Shown here one piece after another: positions 1 through 8,675 of a stretch of 64,000 nucleotides of DNA. Origin of the DNA: Aureisphaera galaxeae (GTDB lineage Bacteria > Bacteroidota > Bacteroidia > Flavobacteriales > Flavobacteriaceae); the NCBI RefSeq assembly GCF_028561275.1, contig NZ_JAQQTF010000019.1:186001-250000 (forward strand), in the 5' to 3' direction. The translations under genes and the position numbers were made by a program. The notes below the pieces were generated by a model that saw only the letters and a program-made list of their open reading frames with translations, searched no databases and was not told where the DNA came from. Numbering within the stretch: the first letter of the stretch is position 1; the number at the start of each line of letters is the position of its first letter.

Positions 1-2
1 AC

Positions 3-131
3 GGTGTTTTGGTTACCTATGCCGCCAAAGGAAGTGTTCGCCGTGCCATGCAGGCGGTTGGATTCACAGTAGAAAGACTGCCGGGGCCTCCGGGAAAAAG
101 GGAAATGTTACGAGCACGGAAGGGCGAGTAA
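3..131 (+). CDS. mnmD: C-terminal end of MnmD-like tRNA methyltransferase (partial)
   Basis: The window opens inside a gene. Frame 3 gives about 42 residues ending in a TAA stop, including [14 protein letters not shown] and [15 protein letters not shown]. These match the conserved C-terminus of the MnmD/MnmC-N (DUF752) methyltransferases, which finish the 5-methylaminomethyl-uridine modification at tRNA wobble position 34. The catalytic part lies upstream of the window, so a stand-alone MnmD rather than a fused MnmC is inferred only from this stop. The stop codon is also the first bases of a tandem repeat. Confidence 0.8.
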   Translation, partial: GVLVTYAAKGSVRRAMQAVGFTVERLPGPPGKREMLRARKGE

Positions 132-240
132 CATTCAGCGCAGCTAAATGCAAAAATCGTTAGGGTAAGTAACATTCAGCGCAGCTAAATGCAAAAATCG
201 TTAGAAAAAGTAGCATTCAGCGTGGCTAAATGCTGCGAGC
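129..240. repeat. 41-bp tandem repeat, three copies, each with an inverted repeat
   Basis: Units start at 129, 170 and 211 with an exact 41-bp period. The first two are nearly identical and the third has diverged. Each contains an imperfect palindrome CATTCAGC-N3-GCTAAATG at 132-150, 173-191 and 214-232. The one mismatch sits at the same place in all copies and becomes a G-U pair only in a minus-strand transcript. The first unit overlaps the mnmD stop codon. Function is unknown; it could be a transcript-end or REP-like element. Confidence 0.85.
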
Positions 241-325
241 TATTAAAGTGTAAATGAAGAAACCTAATTTTCAGTTAAGGGTCATGGGATTCCGCCTTTC
301 TAACCGTATCTTTATATAAAAATTG

Positions 326-1234
326 ATGGAGATGAAAATTCTGATAGCAGGAGCCACGGGGTTGATTGGCAAGGAATTGGTGCGGCAATGTGAAGAAGAG
401 GGGATTTCCGTTCATTATCTCACTACAAATAAGGAAAAATTGAACGTCTTTAATCACGGTCAAGGGTTTTATTGGAATCCACACCGTGAAGAGATGGATA
501 CTGCAGCTTTTCAAGGGGTTACAGCGGTCATTAACTTGGCGGGAGCTCCGGTTTCCAAACGGTGGACCAAAAAGCGCAAGGAACATATATTGGGAAGTAG
601 GCTCATGACTTCCCGTCTCATTTATGAAACACTGGCTTCCTCAGATCATCAGGTAACACAATACCTTTCAGCCAGTGGTATTAGTATCTATCCCAGTTCC
701 TACGAAAAACTATATACCGAAAAGGATTCTTCCGTTTCCTCGTCCTTTCTGGGGCAAGTAGTAGTTGCATGGGAAAAAGAGGCAGATGCCTTTCAGGAAT
801 TGGGAATAAAAGTGGCCAAGGTGCGTACAGGGATTGTTTTGGACAAAAACGAGGGAGCACTTCCCAAATTGGTCGGCCCCATTAAGAAAGGTTTTGGAGC
901 AGCCCTTGGAAACGGAAAACAGTGGCAGTCCTGGATTCATGTTACCGATATGGCAGCCATCTATCTGTTTTTATTGAAAAATGGTCTTTCTGGGGTTTAT
1001 AACGGAGTATCCCCCAGTCCTAGCACCCAATTAAAAATGACCCAACTCATCGCATCCCAGTTAAAGAAACCTTTGTGGATGCCTAAAGTCCCTTCTTTTA
1101 TGTTGAAATTGATGTTGGGTAAAATGAGCAGTCTTGTGCTGGAAAGTCAGTTGGTGAGCTCAGAAAAGCTGGAAAAGGCAGGCTATCCCTTTCTGTACGT
1201 TAATTTGGAAAAAGCACTGGAAGACCTCTTATAG
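326..1234 (+). CDS. TIGR01777 family NAD(P)-binding epimerase-like protein
   Basis: This is a protein of about 302 residues in the atypical short-chain dehydrogenase/epimerase family TIGR01777 (YfcH-like; plant relatives include SulA/GC1). The N-terminal Rossmann motif GATGLIG lies at residues 9-15, followed by a NLAG segment near residue 70 and a C-terminal DUF1731-like tail. The substrate is unknown in the family. The ATG at 326 was chosen; a TTG at 323 and an ATG at 332 are both in frame, and 332 also gives a natural N-terminus (MKILIAGATG). It is a single gene, separated from grpE by 128 bp containing a good promoter. Confidence 0.9.
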   Translation: MEMKILIAGATGLIGKELVRQCEEEGISVHYLTTNKEKLNVFNHGQGFYWNPHREEMDTAAFQGVTAVINLAGAPVSKRWTKKRKEHILGSRLMTSRLIYETLASSDHQVTQYLSASGISIYPSSYEKLYTEKDSSVSSSFLGQVVVAWEKEADAFQELGIKVAKVRTGIVLDKNEGALPKLVGPIKKGFGAALGNGKQWQSWIHVTDMAAIYLFLLKNGLSGVYNGVSPSPSTQLKMTQLIASQLKKPLWMPKVPSFMLKLMLGKMSSLVLESQLVSSEKLEKAGYPFLYVNLEKALEDLL

Positions 1235-1294
1235 CGAAATTCTTCACTCATCTAAGCGAAACCCTTTATTTTTCTGAAAAATAGGTTGTGACAT

Positions 1295-1327
1295 TTTGAC
1301 ATTTTTGTAGAAATGGCAGTACTTTTG
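1295..1327 (+). promoter_or_regulatory. Bacteroidota sigma-A type promoter for grpE-dnaJ
   Basis: TTTG at 1295-1298 and TACTTTTG at 1320-1327 match the TTTG and TAnnTTTG elements used by Bacteroidota, with a 21-bp spacer. The grpE start codon is 35 bp further downstream. No CIRCE-type inverted repeat was seen near it. Confidence 0.65.
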
Positions 1328-1362
1328 CACCCGCAGATTGAAAAATAAAGAGAGACTCATCT

Positions 1363-1905
1363 ATGAGCAAAAAAGATAAAGCCCAAGAAACCGCACAGGA
1401 AGAAGTCGCTGTAGAAGAAAAGAAGACTTCAAAAAGCAAGGCCAAAAAAGAGAAGAAAGATCCTCTAAAGGAATTACAGGCCGAACTGGATCAGGAAAAA
1501 GATCGCTACCTACGTTTGTTTGCCGAGTTCGAGAATTATAAGAAAAGAACGGGTAAGGAGCGTGTTGAGCTATTTAAAACTGCCAGTAACGATGTAATGG
1601 TTTCATTACTTCCTGTGTTGGACGATTTTGATCGTGCTCTAAAGGAAATCGAAAAAACAGATGACGAAAACCTTAAGGGCATAGGACTCATTAGCAATAA
1701 GTTGAAAGAAGCCCTTAAGCAAAAAGGATTGGAAGTCATCCCAACCCAAGTAGGAGAAACCTTCAATGCCGATGTGCATGAGGCCATTACCCAGATTCCT
1801 GCACCAAGTGATGATTTGAAAGGAAAAATCATCGATGTTATTGAAAAAGGGTACACTCTGGGAGAAAAGATAATCCGCTATCCGAAGGTAGTGATAGGAC
1901 AATAG
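1363..1905 (+). CDS. grpE: Nucleotide exchange factor GrpE
   Basis: A 180-residue GrpE, the nucleotide exchange factor for DnaK. The first 35 or so residues are a low-complexity Lys/Glu tail, followed by a long coiled-coil helix (about residues 38-75). The C-terminal beta domain carries the family signature, seen here as [11 protein letters not shown] and [17 protein letters not shown]. It lies one base upstream of dnaJ in a two-gene chaperone operon behind a TTTG/TAnnTTTG promoter. DnaK is not in this window. Confidence 0.97.
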   Translation: MSKKDKAQETAQEEVAVEEKKTSKSKAKKEKKDPLKELQAELDQEKDRYLRLFAEFENYKKRTGKERVELFKTASNDVMVSLLPVLDDFDRALKEIEKTDDENLKGIGLISNKLKEALKQKGLEVIPTQVGETFNADVHEAITQIPAPSDDLKGKIIDVIEKGYTLGEKIIRYPKVVIGQ

Positions 1906-1906
1906 T

Positions 1907-3022
1907 ATGAAGGAAGATTTTTACGATATACTGGGCGTTTCCAAGAACGCTTCCGCTGCAGAGATAAAGAAGGCGTATCGCAAAAAAGCGATACAATACC
2001 ATCCCGATAAGAATCCGGATGATCCTAAGGCGGAGGAAATGTTCAAAAAAGCAGCAGAAGCTTATGAAGTATTGAGCGACCCCGACAAAAAGGCACGTTA
2101 CGATCAGTTTGGTCATCAGGCGTTCGAAGGTGGCGGTTTTGGTGGCGGAGGTATGAATATGGATGATATCTTCAGTCAGTTTGGAGATATTTTCGGTAGT
2201 GCTTTCGGCGGTGGTGGCTTTGGCGGCTTTGGCGGTTTTGGCGGAGGCCAACGCCGTGTTAAGGGAAGTAACCTAAGAATACGCGTAAAATTGACTTTGG
2301 ACGAGATCGCCAATGGTGTGGATAAGAAGATCAAGGTAAAGCGGAAAAAAGTAGCCCCCGGAACCACGTATAAAACCTGTCCTACCTGTAACGGACATGG
2401 GCAAGTAACCAAAATTCAGAATACGATCTTGGGACGTATGCAGACCTCTGCGACCTGTGGTACCTGTAAAGGCGCTGGACAAACCGTAGATAAAGCTCCT
2501 TCTGGAGCGGACGCCCACGGAATGATTTCTCAAGAAGAGACAGTTTCCATCAAAATTCCAGCAGGAGTTGTGGATGGAATGCAGTTAAAAGTTAGCGGGA
2601 AGGGTAACGATGCACCGGGTAATGGTATCTCTGGAGACCTATTGGTAGCCATTGAAGAATTACCGCACCCTCACTTGCAACGCGAAGGTGATAATTTGCA
2701 TTATGATCTTTACGTAAGCTTTTCTGAAGCCGCATTGGGAACTTCGAAAGAGATCGAAACCGTAACAGGAAAAGTGCGGATTAAGATCGATGCTGGCGCA
2801 CAGAGTGGAAAGATTCTTAGACTTAGAAATAAAGGGATTCCGAGTATCAATGGCTACGGAACAGGAGATTTATTGGTTCACGTAAATGTTTGGACACCAA
2901 AGACTCTTACAAAAGAGCAGCGTGAGTTTTTCGAAAAGATGAGGAATGATGAGCATTTCGAACCGAAACCAGAAAAAGAAGATAAGTCCTTTTTTGAGAA
3001 GGTGAAAGATATGTTTTCCTAA
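1907..3022 (+). CDS. dnaJ: Co-chaperone DnaJ with a reduced zinc domain
   Basis: A 371-residue type I Hsp40. An N-terminal J domain has the HPD motif (residues about 32-34) that stimulates DnaK ATPase. It is followed by a Gly/Phe-rich linker with repeated GGFGG units, a zinc-binding region and two C-terminal beta domains. The zinc region shows only two CxxCxGxG motifs (CPTCNGHG and CGTCKGAG) instead of the canonical four. Their spacing fits motifs 2 and 3, so zinc centre II is kept and centre I is missing. The gene starts one base after grpE and is followed by a strong terminator. Confidence 0.97.
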   Translation: MKEDFYDILGVSKNASAAEIKKAYRKKAIQYHPDKNPDDPKAEEMFKKAAEAYEVLSDPDKKARYDQFGHQAFEGGGFGGGGMNMDDIFSQFGDIFGSAFGGGGFGGFGGFGGGQRRVKGSNLRIRVKLTLDEIANGVDKKIKVKRKKVAPGTTYKTCPTCNGHGQVTKIQNTILGRMQTSATCGTCKGAGQTVDKAPSGADAHGMISQEETVSIKIPAGVVDGMQLKVSGKGNDAPGNGISGDLLVAIEELPHPHLQREGDNLHYDLYVSFSEAALGTSKEIETVTGKVRIKIDAGAQSGKILRLRNKGIPSINGYGTGDLLVHVNVWTPKTLTKEQREFFEKMRNDEHFEPKPEKEDKSFFEKVKDMFS

Positions 3023-3058
3023 ATAAGGACTTTTAATTTATTTTACCTATATTTGAAA

Positions 3059-3090
3059 ATCGCTAGTCTTAAAAGCGATAATTTTTCTTT
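3059..3090 (+). terminator. Hairpin with T-tract after dnaJ
   Basis: ATCGCT at 3059-3064 pairs with AGCGAT at 3074-3079 and is followed by a T-rich stretch. It is weaker than the second hairpin just downstream and may work with it. Confidence 0.45.
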
Positions 3091-3107
3091 TTCATAGCAA
3101 TTTTTTT

Positions 3108-3144
3108 CCCACCCTTTGAGTAATCTGAGGGTGGGTTTTCTTTT
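3108..3144 (+). terminator. Strong intrinsic terminator of grpE-dnaJ
   Basis: CCCACCCT (3108-3115) pairs perfectly with AGGGTGGG (3128-3135), with a 12-base loop, followed by TTTTCTTTT. Confidence 0.85.
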
Positions 3145-3299
3145 GGGGTCATATGAGGTCGTTTAGTAAGGTAATTTGAGGTTAACTTTAATCGGGAACG
3201 TAACATTTTTTAAATCCCGTCTACAAACAGAATAATAAGGGAGGAAACTTCTTTTACTATCGAAGGTTTAAATATCTTTACCGCTTACAATTTTTATCT

Positions 3300-4223
3300 A
3301 TGGACAATCTACTTGTAGCCAATCAAGTTTCAAAATCGTATGGAGGATACCGAGCACTTAATGATGTCTCGATCGAAGTGCCCAAAGGGAGTATCTTTGG
3401 TCTCCTAGGCCCCAACGGTGCTGGGAAAACTACTTTCATTCGCATTATCAACCAAATTACAATGCCGGATACTGGTTCCGTGTTATTGGATGGAGAGCCC
3501 TTACAGCCGCATCACATTCAGCATATAGGATACCTGCCCGAAGAAAGAGGATTATACAAGTCTATGAAGGTAGGGGAGCAGGCCCTCTATTTGGCACAAT
3601 TGAAAGGACTGTCTAAATCGGAAGCCAAGAAACGACTTAAGCATTGGTTTGAGCGTCTAGAAATTGGCGATTGGTGGAACAAAAAAATCCAGGAACTGTC
3701 CAAAGGGATGGCCCAGAAAATACAATTTGTGGTAACGGTACTCCATGAACCCAAACTGCTTATTTTCGACGAGCCCTTTAGTGGTTTCGATCCCATTAAT
3801 GCCAATTTAATCAAGGATGAAATACTAAAACTACGTGACGATGGTGCTACGGTAATCTTTTCTACCCACCGTATGGAATCCGTAGAAGAAATGTGCGATC
3901 ATATAGCCTTGATTCATAAATCCAACAAGATTTTGGATGGGAAACTCATCGATATAAAAAGGGAGTTTAGATCCAATACCTTTGAAGTAGGACTGGTAAC
4001 CGAAGACAAAGAAACGGTATCTAAAGAGTTGAAAGATCGTTTTGACGTGACACCAGCCACCTTCAAAACCATAAATGACGAACTTCAATATACCATCAAA
4101 CTTTCCAATGGCCATGCCAATGAACTGCTAGGTTATTTAGCAGAAAAAGGACGCGTCACCCATTTTGTCGAGGTGATTCCTACCGCCAACGATATTTTCA
4201 TACAAGCCGTTCAAAACCACTAA
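3300..4223 (+). CDS. ABC transporter ATP-binding protein, NatA type
   Basis: A 307-residue ABC ATPase. Walker A is GPNGAGKTT at residues 37-45, the signature LSKGMAQK is at 133-140, and Walker B LLIFDEP follows at about 153-159 with the switch histidine in FSTHRM. The C-terminal 80 residues match the DUF4162 extension of NatA-like ATPases. It pairs with the ABC-2 permease starting 10 bp downstream. The pair is probably an exporter; in the family, NatAB exports sodium, but the substrate cannot be told from sequence. The family is common in Flavobacteriaceae. Confidence 0.93.
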   Translation: MDNLLVANQVSKSYGGYRALNDVSIEVPKGSIFGLLGPNGAGKTTFIRIINQITMPDTGSVLLDGEPLQPHHIQHIGYLPEERGLYKSMKVGEQALYLAQLKGLSKSEAKKRLKHWFERLEIGDWWNKKIQELSKGMAQKIQFVVTVLHEPKLLIFDEPFSGFDPINANLIKDEILKLRDDGATVIFSTHRMESVEEMCDHIALIHKSNKILDGKLIDIKREFRSNTFEVGLVTEDKETVSKELKDRFDVTPATFKTINDELQYTIKLSNGHANELLGYLAEKGRVTHFVEVIPTANDIFIQAVQNH

Positions 4224-4233
4224 TATTTCGATC

Positions 4234-5541
4234 ATGAATCATCTTTCCCTCATCATAAAACGAGAATACCTCACTAAGGTAAAGAACAAGGCGTTCATTA
4301 TCATGACGTTCTTAAGTCCATTGATCATGGTGGCGCTTATTAGCTTGGTTGCCTACCTTTCGCAACTCAACAATGACAAAGTGCGCACCATTTCGGTATT
4401 GGACGAAAGTGGCTTGTTTTTGAATCAATTTGAAGATAACGAGGATCTAAAATTCGAAATGCTTACCAATACTTCTTTGGAAGAAGCCAAGGACAATACC
4501 AAGGAGAATGAGCTGTATGGTTTACTTCATATTCCGAATTCACAGAATATTGATGAATTGGCGAAATCCATCACCTTCTTTTCCGAAGACTCTCCCTCGC
4601 TCGTAGTGATGAGTGATATTGAAAGGGTGGTTCGGAAAAAGGCGAATTCCTTGAAATTAAAGGAGAACGGATTCGATGCCGAGCAAATAGAGGGGCTTCG
4701 CGTGAATGTGCAAACCCAACTAGAAACTTTCGATGGGCAGGAAACTTCTGAACTGGGCTCGGTTTTAAAACTCATTTTTGGTGGGGTCTCGGGCTATTTG
4801 CTGTTTATGTTCATCATCATTTATGGAAATATGATCATGCGAAGTGTCATCGAAGAGAAGACCAGCCGTATCATCGAAGTGATCATAAGCTCGGTGAAAC
4901 CTATTAAACTATTACTCGGAAAAATTATTGGTACTTCTTTGGCTGGAGTTACCCAATTTGCCGTTTGGGTAATTCTTTTGGGGGTGTTGAGTACGGTAGT
5001 CACCCTTATGTTTGGGATAGATCCTGCGGCCATGCAGGCCGATCAGATGCAGGCCATGACCGATGTTGGAGGTGACGTAGATGCTAAAATGGTTGAGGCT
5101 ATGGTCGAATTGAATAAACTTCCTTTGGCCAATCTCGTCATTATGTTCCTTTTGTTCTTTGTGGGTGGTTATTTGTTGTATGCTTCACTTTATGCGGCCA
5201 TTGGTGCCGCTGTGGACAGCGAAACAGATACCCAACAATTTATGCTTCCTATTTTGCTTCCGCTCATTTTGGCTGTGTATGTGGGGGCATTTACCGTCAT
5301 AGAGGATCCGCACGGAACTGTTTCGCAGGTGTTTTCATACATCCCTTTTACCTCTCCTGTGGTCATGTTAATGCGAATCCCATTTGGGGTGCCTATTTGG
5401 CAACAGATTCTTTCGGTAGTTATATTATTTGCTACCTTTATGGGCACCGTTTGGTTTGCCGCGAAGATATATAGGGTTGGTATTTTAATGTACGGTAAAA
5501 AGGCAAGCTACAAAGAGATTATTAGGTGGCTTAAATACTAA
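4234..5541 (+). CDS. ABC-2 type permease, NatB-like
   Basis: A 435-residue permease. One membrane helix lies near residues 22-44, then a large extracytoplasmic domain (to about residue 175), then five or so further helices, the NatB/ABC-2 layout. It starts 10 bp after its ATPase partner and its stop is three bases from the next gene, so all three genes are probably co-transcribed. The extracytoplasmic domain is acidic and poorly conserved by eye. Confidence 0.92.
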   Translation: MNHLSLIIKREYLTKVKNKAFIIMTFLSPLIMVALISLVAYLSQLNNDKVRTISVLDESGLFLNQFEDNEDLKFEMLTNTSLEEAKDNTKENELYGLLHIPNSQNIDELAKSITFFSEDSPSLVVMSDIERVVRKKANSLKLKENGFDAEQIEGLRVNVQTQLETFDGQETSELGSVLKLIFGGVSGYLLFMFIIIYGNMIMRSVIEEKTSRIIEVIISSVKPIKLLLGKIIGTSLAGVTQFAVWVILLGVLSTVVTLMFGIDPAAMQADQMQAMTDVGGDVDAKMVEAMVELNKLPLANLVIMFLLFFVGGYLLYASLYAAIGAAVDSETDTQQFMLPILLPLILAVYVGAFTVIEDPHGTVSQVFSYIPFTSPVVMLMRIPFGVPIWQQILSVVILFATFMGTVWFAAKIYRVGILMYGKKASYKEIIRWLKY

Positions 5542-5544
5542 ATT

Positions 5545-6453
5545 GTGCAGGAAGAAGACATTACCGATAAACTTTCGGAAGTAGTTAAAGAAGACATTTG
5601 GGGGAACATAAAGGAGTTTCTCAATTTTGGTCTTCACTTTGGAGAAGGGGAGAACCAAATCCACATTACGATAGGATTACTACTTCTCGTAGCGGTTGCC
5701 TATGTTGTTACCCGATTTCTTCTAAAATGGGTACGTAGACTATTCACGCGAAAAATGGATGAAACCGATAAGCTGAAGTTTTTCAGTTTCTTCAAATTTA
5801 TCCAGTATGTAGTATACGTCATCGTTTTCTTTTCCATTCTAAGCTTTGCCGGGGTAAATGTAACACCTGTGTTGGCGGCTTCTGCGGCACTTTTGGTGGG
5901 CATTGGATTGGCCCTTCAAGAAATATTTCAAGATGTTATTGGCGGGATATTGATCATGATAGACAAATCCCTTTTGGTAGGGGATATCGTTGAAGTAGAA
6001 GGCCGTGTAGGCCGTGTCATAGATATAAAACTAAGAACTACCCGCGCGCTTACACGAGACGATAAGGTGATCGTAATTCCTAACCATAAGTTTATTACCG
6101 ATTCCATTCTTAATTATACCCAAAACCACAAAACCACCCGTGAATTTGTAGCTGTGGGTGTGGCTTATGGTAGTGATACCCAGAAAGTAAAGCGGTTGTT
6201 GTTGGAAAGTGTTTCTGAAGACAGCCGAATACTCAAAATGCCAAAGCCTTTTGTTTCTTTTGAAAATTTCGGTGACTCTTCTTTGGATTTCAGGATCAAT
6301 TTCTTCGTTTCCGATAGTTTTATAGACCCCTACATAAAAAGTGATATTCGCTTTAAAATTGATGAACTTTTCAGGGAAAATGATATCACCATTCCTTTCC
6401 CACAAAGGGATATACATATCATATCGGGCGATCTTCCTTCGAACCCGGAATAA
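5545..6453 (+). CDS. Mechanosensitive ion channel, MscS family
   Basis: A 302-residue small-conductance mechanosensitive channel. Membrane helices lie at about residues 38-60, 85-105 and 112-135. The pore-lining third helix and the following beta domain carry the MscS pattern (VGIGLALQEIFQDVIGGI, then DIVEVEGRVGRV and VIVIPNHKF). It would open under membrane tension during osmotic downshock. A GTG start is used; no in-frame ATG is available before the first helix. The gene is three bases from the permease stop. It is MscS-sized with only a short N-terminal extension. Confidence 0.92.
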   Translation: MQEEDITDKLSEVVKEDIWGNIKEFLNFGLHFGEGENQIHITIGLLLLVAVAYVVTRFLLKWVRRLFTRKMDETDKLKFFSFFKFIQYVVYVIVFFSILSFAGVNVTPVLAASAALLVGIGLALQEIFQDVIGGILIMIDKSLLVGDIVEVEGRVGRVIDIKLRTTRALTRDDKVIVIPNHKFITDSILNYTQNHKTTREFVAVGVAYGSDTQKVKRLLLESVSEDSRILKMPKPFVSFENFGDSSLDFRINFFVSDSFIDPYIKSDIRFKIDELFRENDITIPFPQRDIHIISGDLPSNPE

Positions 6454-6561
6454 AGATTTCTGTTTCACACAATTTTATCGGCTCAATGGAGTTTTAGTTT
6501 GTTCAACTACAAATTAATTGTACATTGCCGTCCCACTCAGGCATTTTAAATTGGTGCGCTT

Positions 6562-7479
6562 TTGATTTTTCTGAATAGTCTATTGAAAAGGATTTTTACA
6601 ATTCTAGGATTCTCTATGGTATGTTTTTGTGCAAACGTATGCGCACAAAACACCGATTTGGCCCGAATAGAATACACGTACATCCCGCAATCGGACTCGG
6701 ATAACTCCGTAAGCCGTTTCCGCGCTTTCGTCAACGTACCGTTTCGTCTAAATTGGGAAGGAAGCTATCTTGTTGCTGGTTTTGAGTACCGTAATTTGGA
6801 TCTCGATTTTGAAGATGCTGTTCCCTTCGACACCCAAAACCTGGATCGTTTCCAACTATTTAGAACGTCCTTATCCTATACCTTTAAAATGAAGAACGAT
6901 TGGCGATTTGCCGCCAAAGTGGGAGCGGAAGTCAATTCCAATTTTGAAAGTGACAAGATTACCGATAGGGACATAAACTTTACGGGAGCTGCCTTTATGA
7001 TAAGGGATCGCTCTGGCGATACCATTGCCAAACCCAGTCGTTTGATTCTGGGATTGAACTATTCGACTACCGCGGGACGCCCATTCCCGATTCCTATAGT
7101 AAACTATTACCAAAAGTTTCACCCCAATTGGTCCTACTCGGTAGGGTCGCCCAAGACCAATCTTAAGTATCTCCCTGGAGATAAACATGCGTTACAGGGA
7201 TTTATAACATTGGATGGTTTCTTTTCGAACATTCAGAACAATTTAACCGTGACCAATAGTGATGGTTCCTCCGATACAGCCGAGAACATTTCCATGACCC
7301 TTGTGTTAGGGGGAATTGGGTACGAATATTACTTCACCAAGCATCTATTGTTCTATGCTTACGGAGGCTATACCCTTTTTAATGAAATACGACTCAGGGA
7401 CGGAAAAAGAAACAGTCTCTACAAGATAAATGAAGCAAATACTTACTATCTTAGATCGGGAATAAAATTTAAATTATAA
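6562..7479 (+). CDS. DUF6268 family outer-membrane beta-barrel protein
   Basis: About 305 residues with an N-terminal signal peptide ending VCAQ, then alternating polar and aromatic strands typical of an outer-membrane barrel, and a terminal strand YYLRSGIKFKL ending in a hydrophobic residue. The pattern matches the DUF6268 family found in Bacteroidota. Function is unknown. There is no ATG before the signal peptide. TTG at 6562 is the likely start; a TTG at 6592 is the alternative. Its stop is two bases from the response regulator gene, so the two are probably co-transcribed. Confidence 0.82.
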   Translation: MIFLNSLLKRIFTILGFSMVCFCANVCAQNTDLARIEYTYIPQSDSDNSVSRFRAFVNVPFRLNWEGSYLVAGFEYRNLDLDFEDAVPFDTQNLDRFQLFRTSLSYTFKMKNDWRFAAKVGAEVNSNFESDKITDRDINFTGAAFMIRDRSGDTIAKPSRLILGLNYSTTAGRPFPIPIVNYYQKFHPNWSYSVGSPKTNLKYLPGDKHALQGFITLDGFFSNIQNNLTVTNSDGSSDTAENISMTLVLGGIGYEYYFTKHLLFYAYGGYTLFNEIRLRDGKRNSLYKINEANTYYLRSGIKFKL

Positions 7480-7481
7480 CT

Positions 7482-8645
7482 ATGCCTAGAATACTTATTA
7501 TTGAAGATGAAGCCGCCATTAGAAGGGTGCTTGTAAAGATTCTTTCTGAAGAAAGCGATACCTACGAAGTATCGGAAGCAGAAGATGGTTTGGCGGGAAT
7601 TGAAATCATTCGAAAAGAGGATTTCGATTTGATTCTTTGCGATATAAAAATGCCCAAAATGGACGGGGTAGAAGTATTGGAGGCAGTGAAAAAAGTGAAG
7701 CCCGAAGTGCCTGTTGTGATGATCTCCGGGCATGGTGATTTGGATACGGCTGTTAATACCATGCGACTGGGTGCTTTCGATTATATTTCCAAACCCCCAG
7801 ATTTAAACCGTTTATTGAATACAGTTCGAAATGCCTTGGATCGAAAGGAGTTGGTTGTTGAAAATACCCGCTTAAAGAAAAAGGTAGGGAAGAAGTACGA
7901 AATGATCGGGGATTCTCCAGCCATTTCCCAAATCAAGGAAATGATCGAAAAAGTAGCTCCTACCGAAGCCCGTGTATTGATTACGGGCCCCAATGGTACG
8001 GGAAAAGAATTGGTAGCGCATTGGTTGCACCAAAAGAGCGATCGTTCCAAAGGGCCTATGATCGAAGTGAATTGTGCGGCCATTCCCAGTGAGTTGATAG
8101 AAAGCGAGTTGTTTGGTCACGTAAAGGGCGCCTTTACCAGTGCCAATAAGGATCGAGCAGGAAAATTTGAAGCCGCCAATGGCGGAACCATCTTTTTGGA
8201 TGAAGTAGGGGATATGAGTCTTTCTGCCCAAGCCAAGGTATTAAGGGCCCTTCAAGAAAACCGAGTACAGCGAGTAGGAAGCGATAAGGACATTAAGGTG
8301 GATGTTCGCGTCGTGGCAGCGACCAACAAGGACCTTAAAAAGGAAATAGAAGAAGGGAACTTCAGGGAGGACCTATATCATAGACTGGCGGTCATCTTGA
8401 TTAAGGTTCCAGCCTTAAATGATCGAAGAGAAGATATTCCTTTATTGATAAAGCACTTCAGTAATAAGATAGCGGACGAACACGGAACGGCGCAAAAAGA
8501 TTTCTCGGATAAAGCGGTAAAATTGTTACAAGAATACGATTGGACCGGAAATATCCGTGAGTTGCGTAATGTCGTAGAGCGTCTCATCATTCTCGGTAAC
8601 AGTGAAGTTACCGAAAGTGATGTAAAACTATTCGCTACGAAATAA
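7482..8645 (+). CDS. NtrC-family response regulator lacking a DNA-binding domain
   Basis: 387 residues. A receiver domain (residues 1-120) has acidic pocket E8/D9, phospho-acceptor D54 and K104. A sigma-54-type AAA+ domain follows with Walker A GPNGTGKE at 169-176 and Walker B TIFLDE near 236-241. The sigma-54 contact loop reads GAFTSA at 216-221 instead of GAFTGA. The protein stops after the AAA+ lid with no Fis-type helix-turn-helix. It would be phosphorylated by a histidine kinase encoded elsewhere. How it acts on transcription, if at all, is unclear. Confidence 0.93.
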   Translation: MPRILIIEDEAAIRRVLVKILSEESDTYEVSEAEDGLAGIEIIRKEDFDLILCDIKMPKMDGVEVLEAVKKVKPEVPVVMISGHGDLDTAVNTMRLGAFDYISKPPDLNRLLNTVRNALDRKELVVENTRLKKKVGKKYEMIGDSPAISQIKEMIEKVAPTEARVLITGPNGTGKELVAHWLHQKSDRSKGPMIEVNCAAIPSELIESELFGHVKGAFTSANKDRAGKFEAANGGTIFLDEVGDMSLSAQAKVLRALQENRVQRVGSDKDIKVDVRVVAATNKDLKKEIEEGNFREDLYHRLAVILIKVPALNDRREDIPLLIKHFSNKIADEHGTAQKDFSDKAVKLLQEYDWTGNIRELRNVVERLIILGNSEVTESDVKLFATK

Positions 8646-8651
8646 GAATAC

Positions 8652-8671
8652 CTACCGAAGAATCTCGGTAG
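8652..8671. terminator. Hairpin between convergent genes
   Basis: CTACCGA (8652-8658) pairs with TCGGTAG (8665-8671) between the response regulator and the convergent minus-strand gene. T-tracts on both sides are poor, so terminator function is tentative. Confidence 0.4.
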
Positions 8672-8675
8672 CCTT

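Noticed and set aside
3200-3223. GTAAC ... CGTCTA upstream of the NatA-type gene, like the ECF promoter motif
   Set aside because: Only 13 bp separate the two boxes, against 16-17 in the ECF promoters found here, so it is probably chance.
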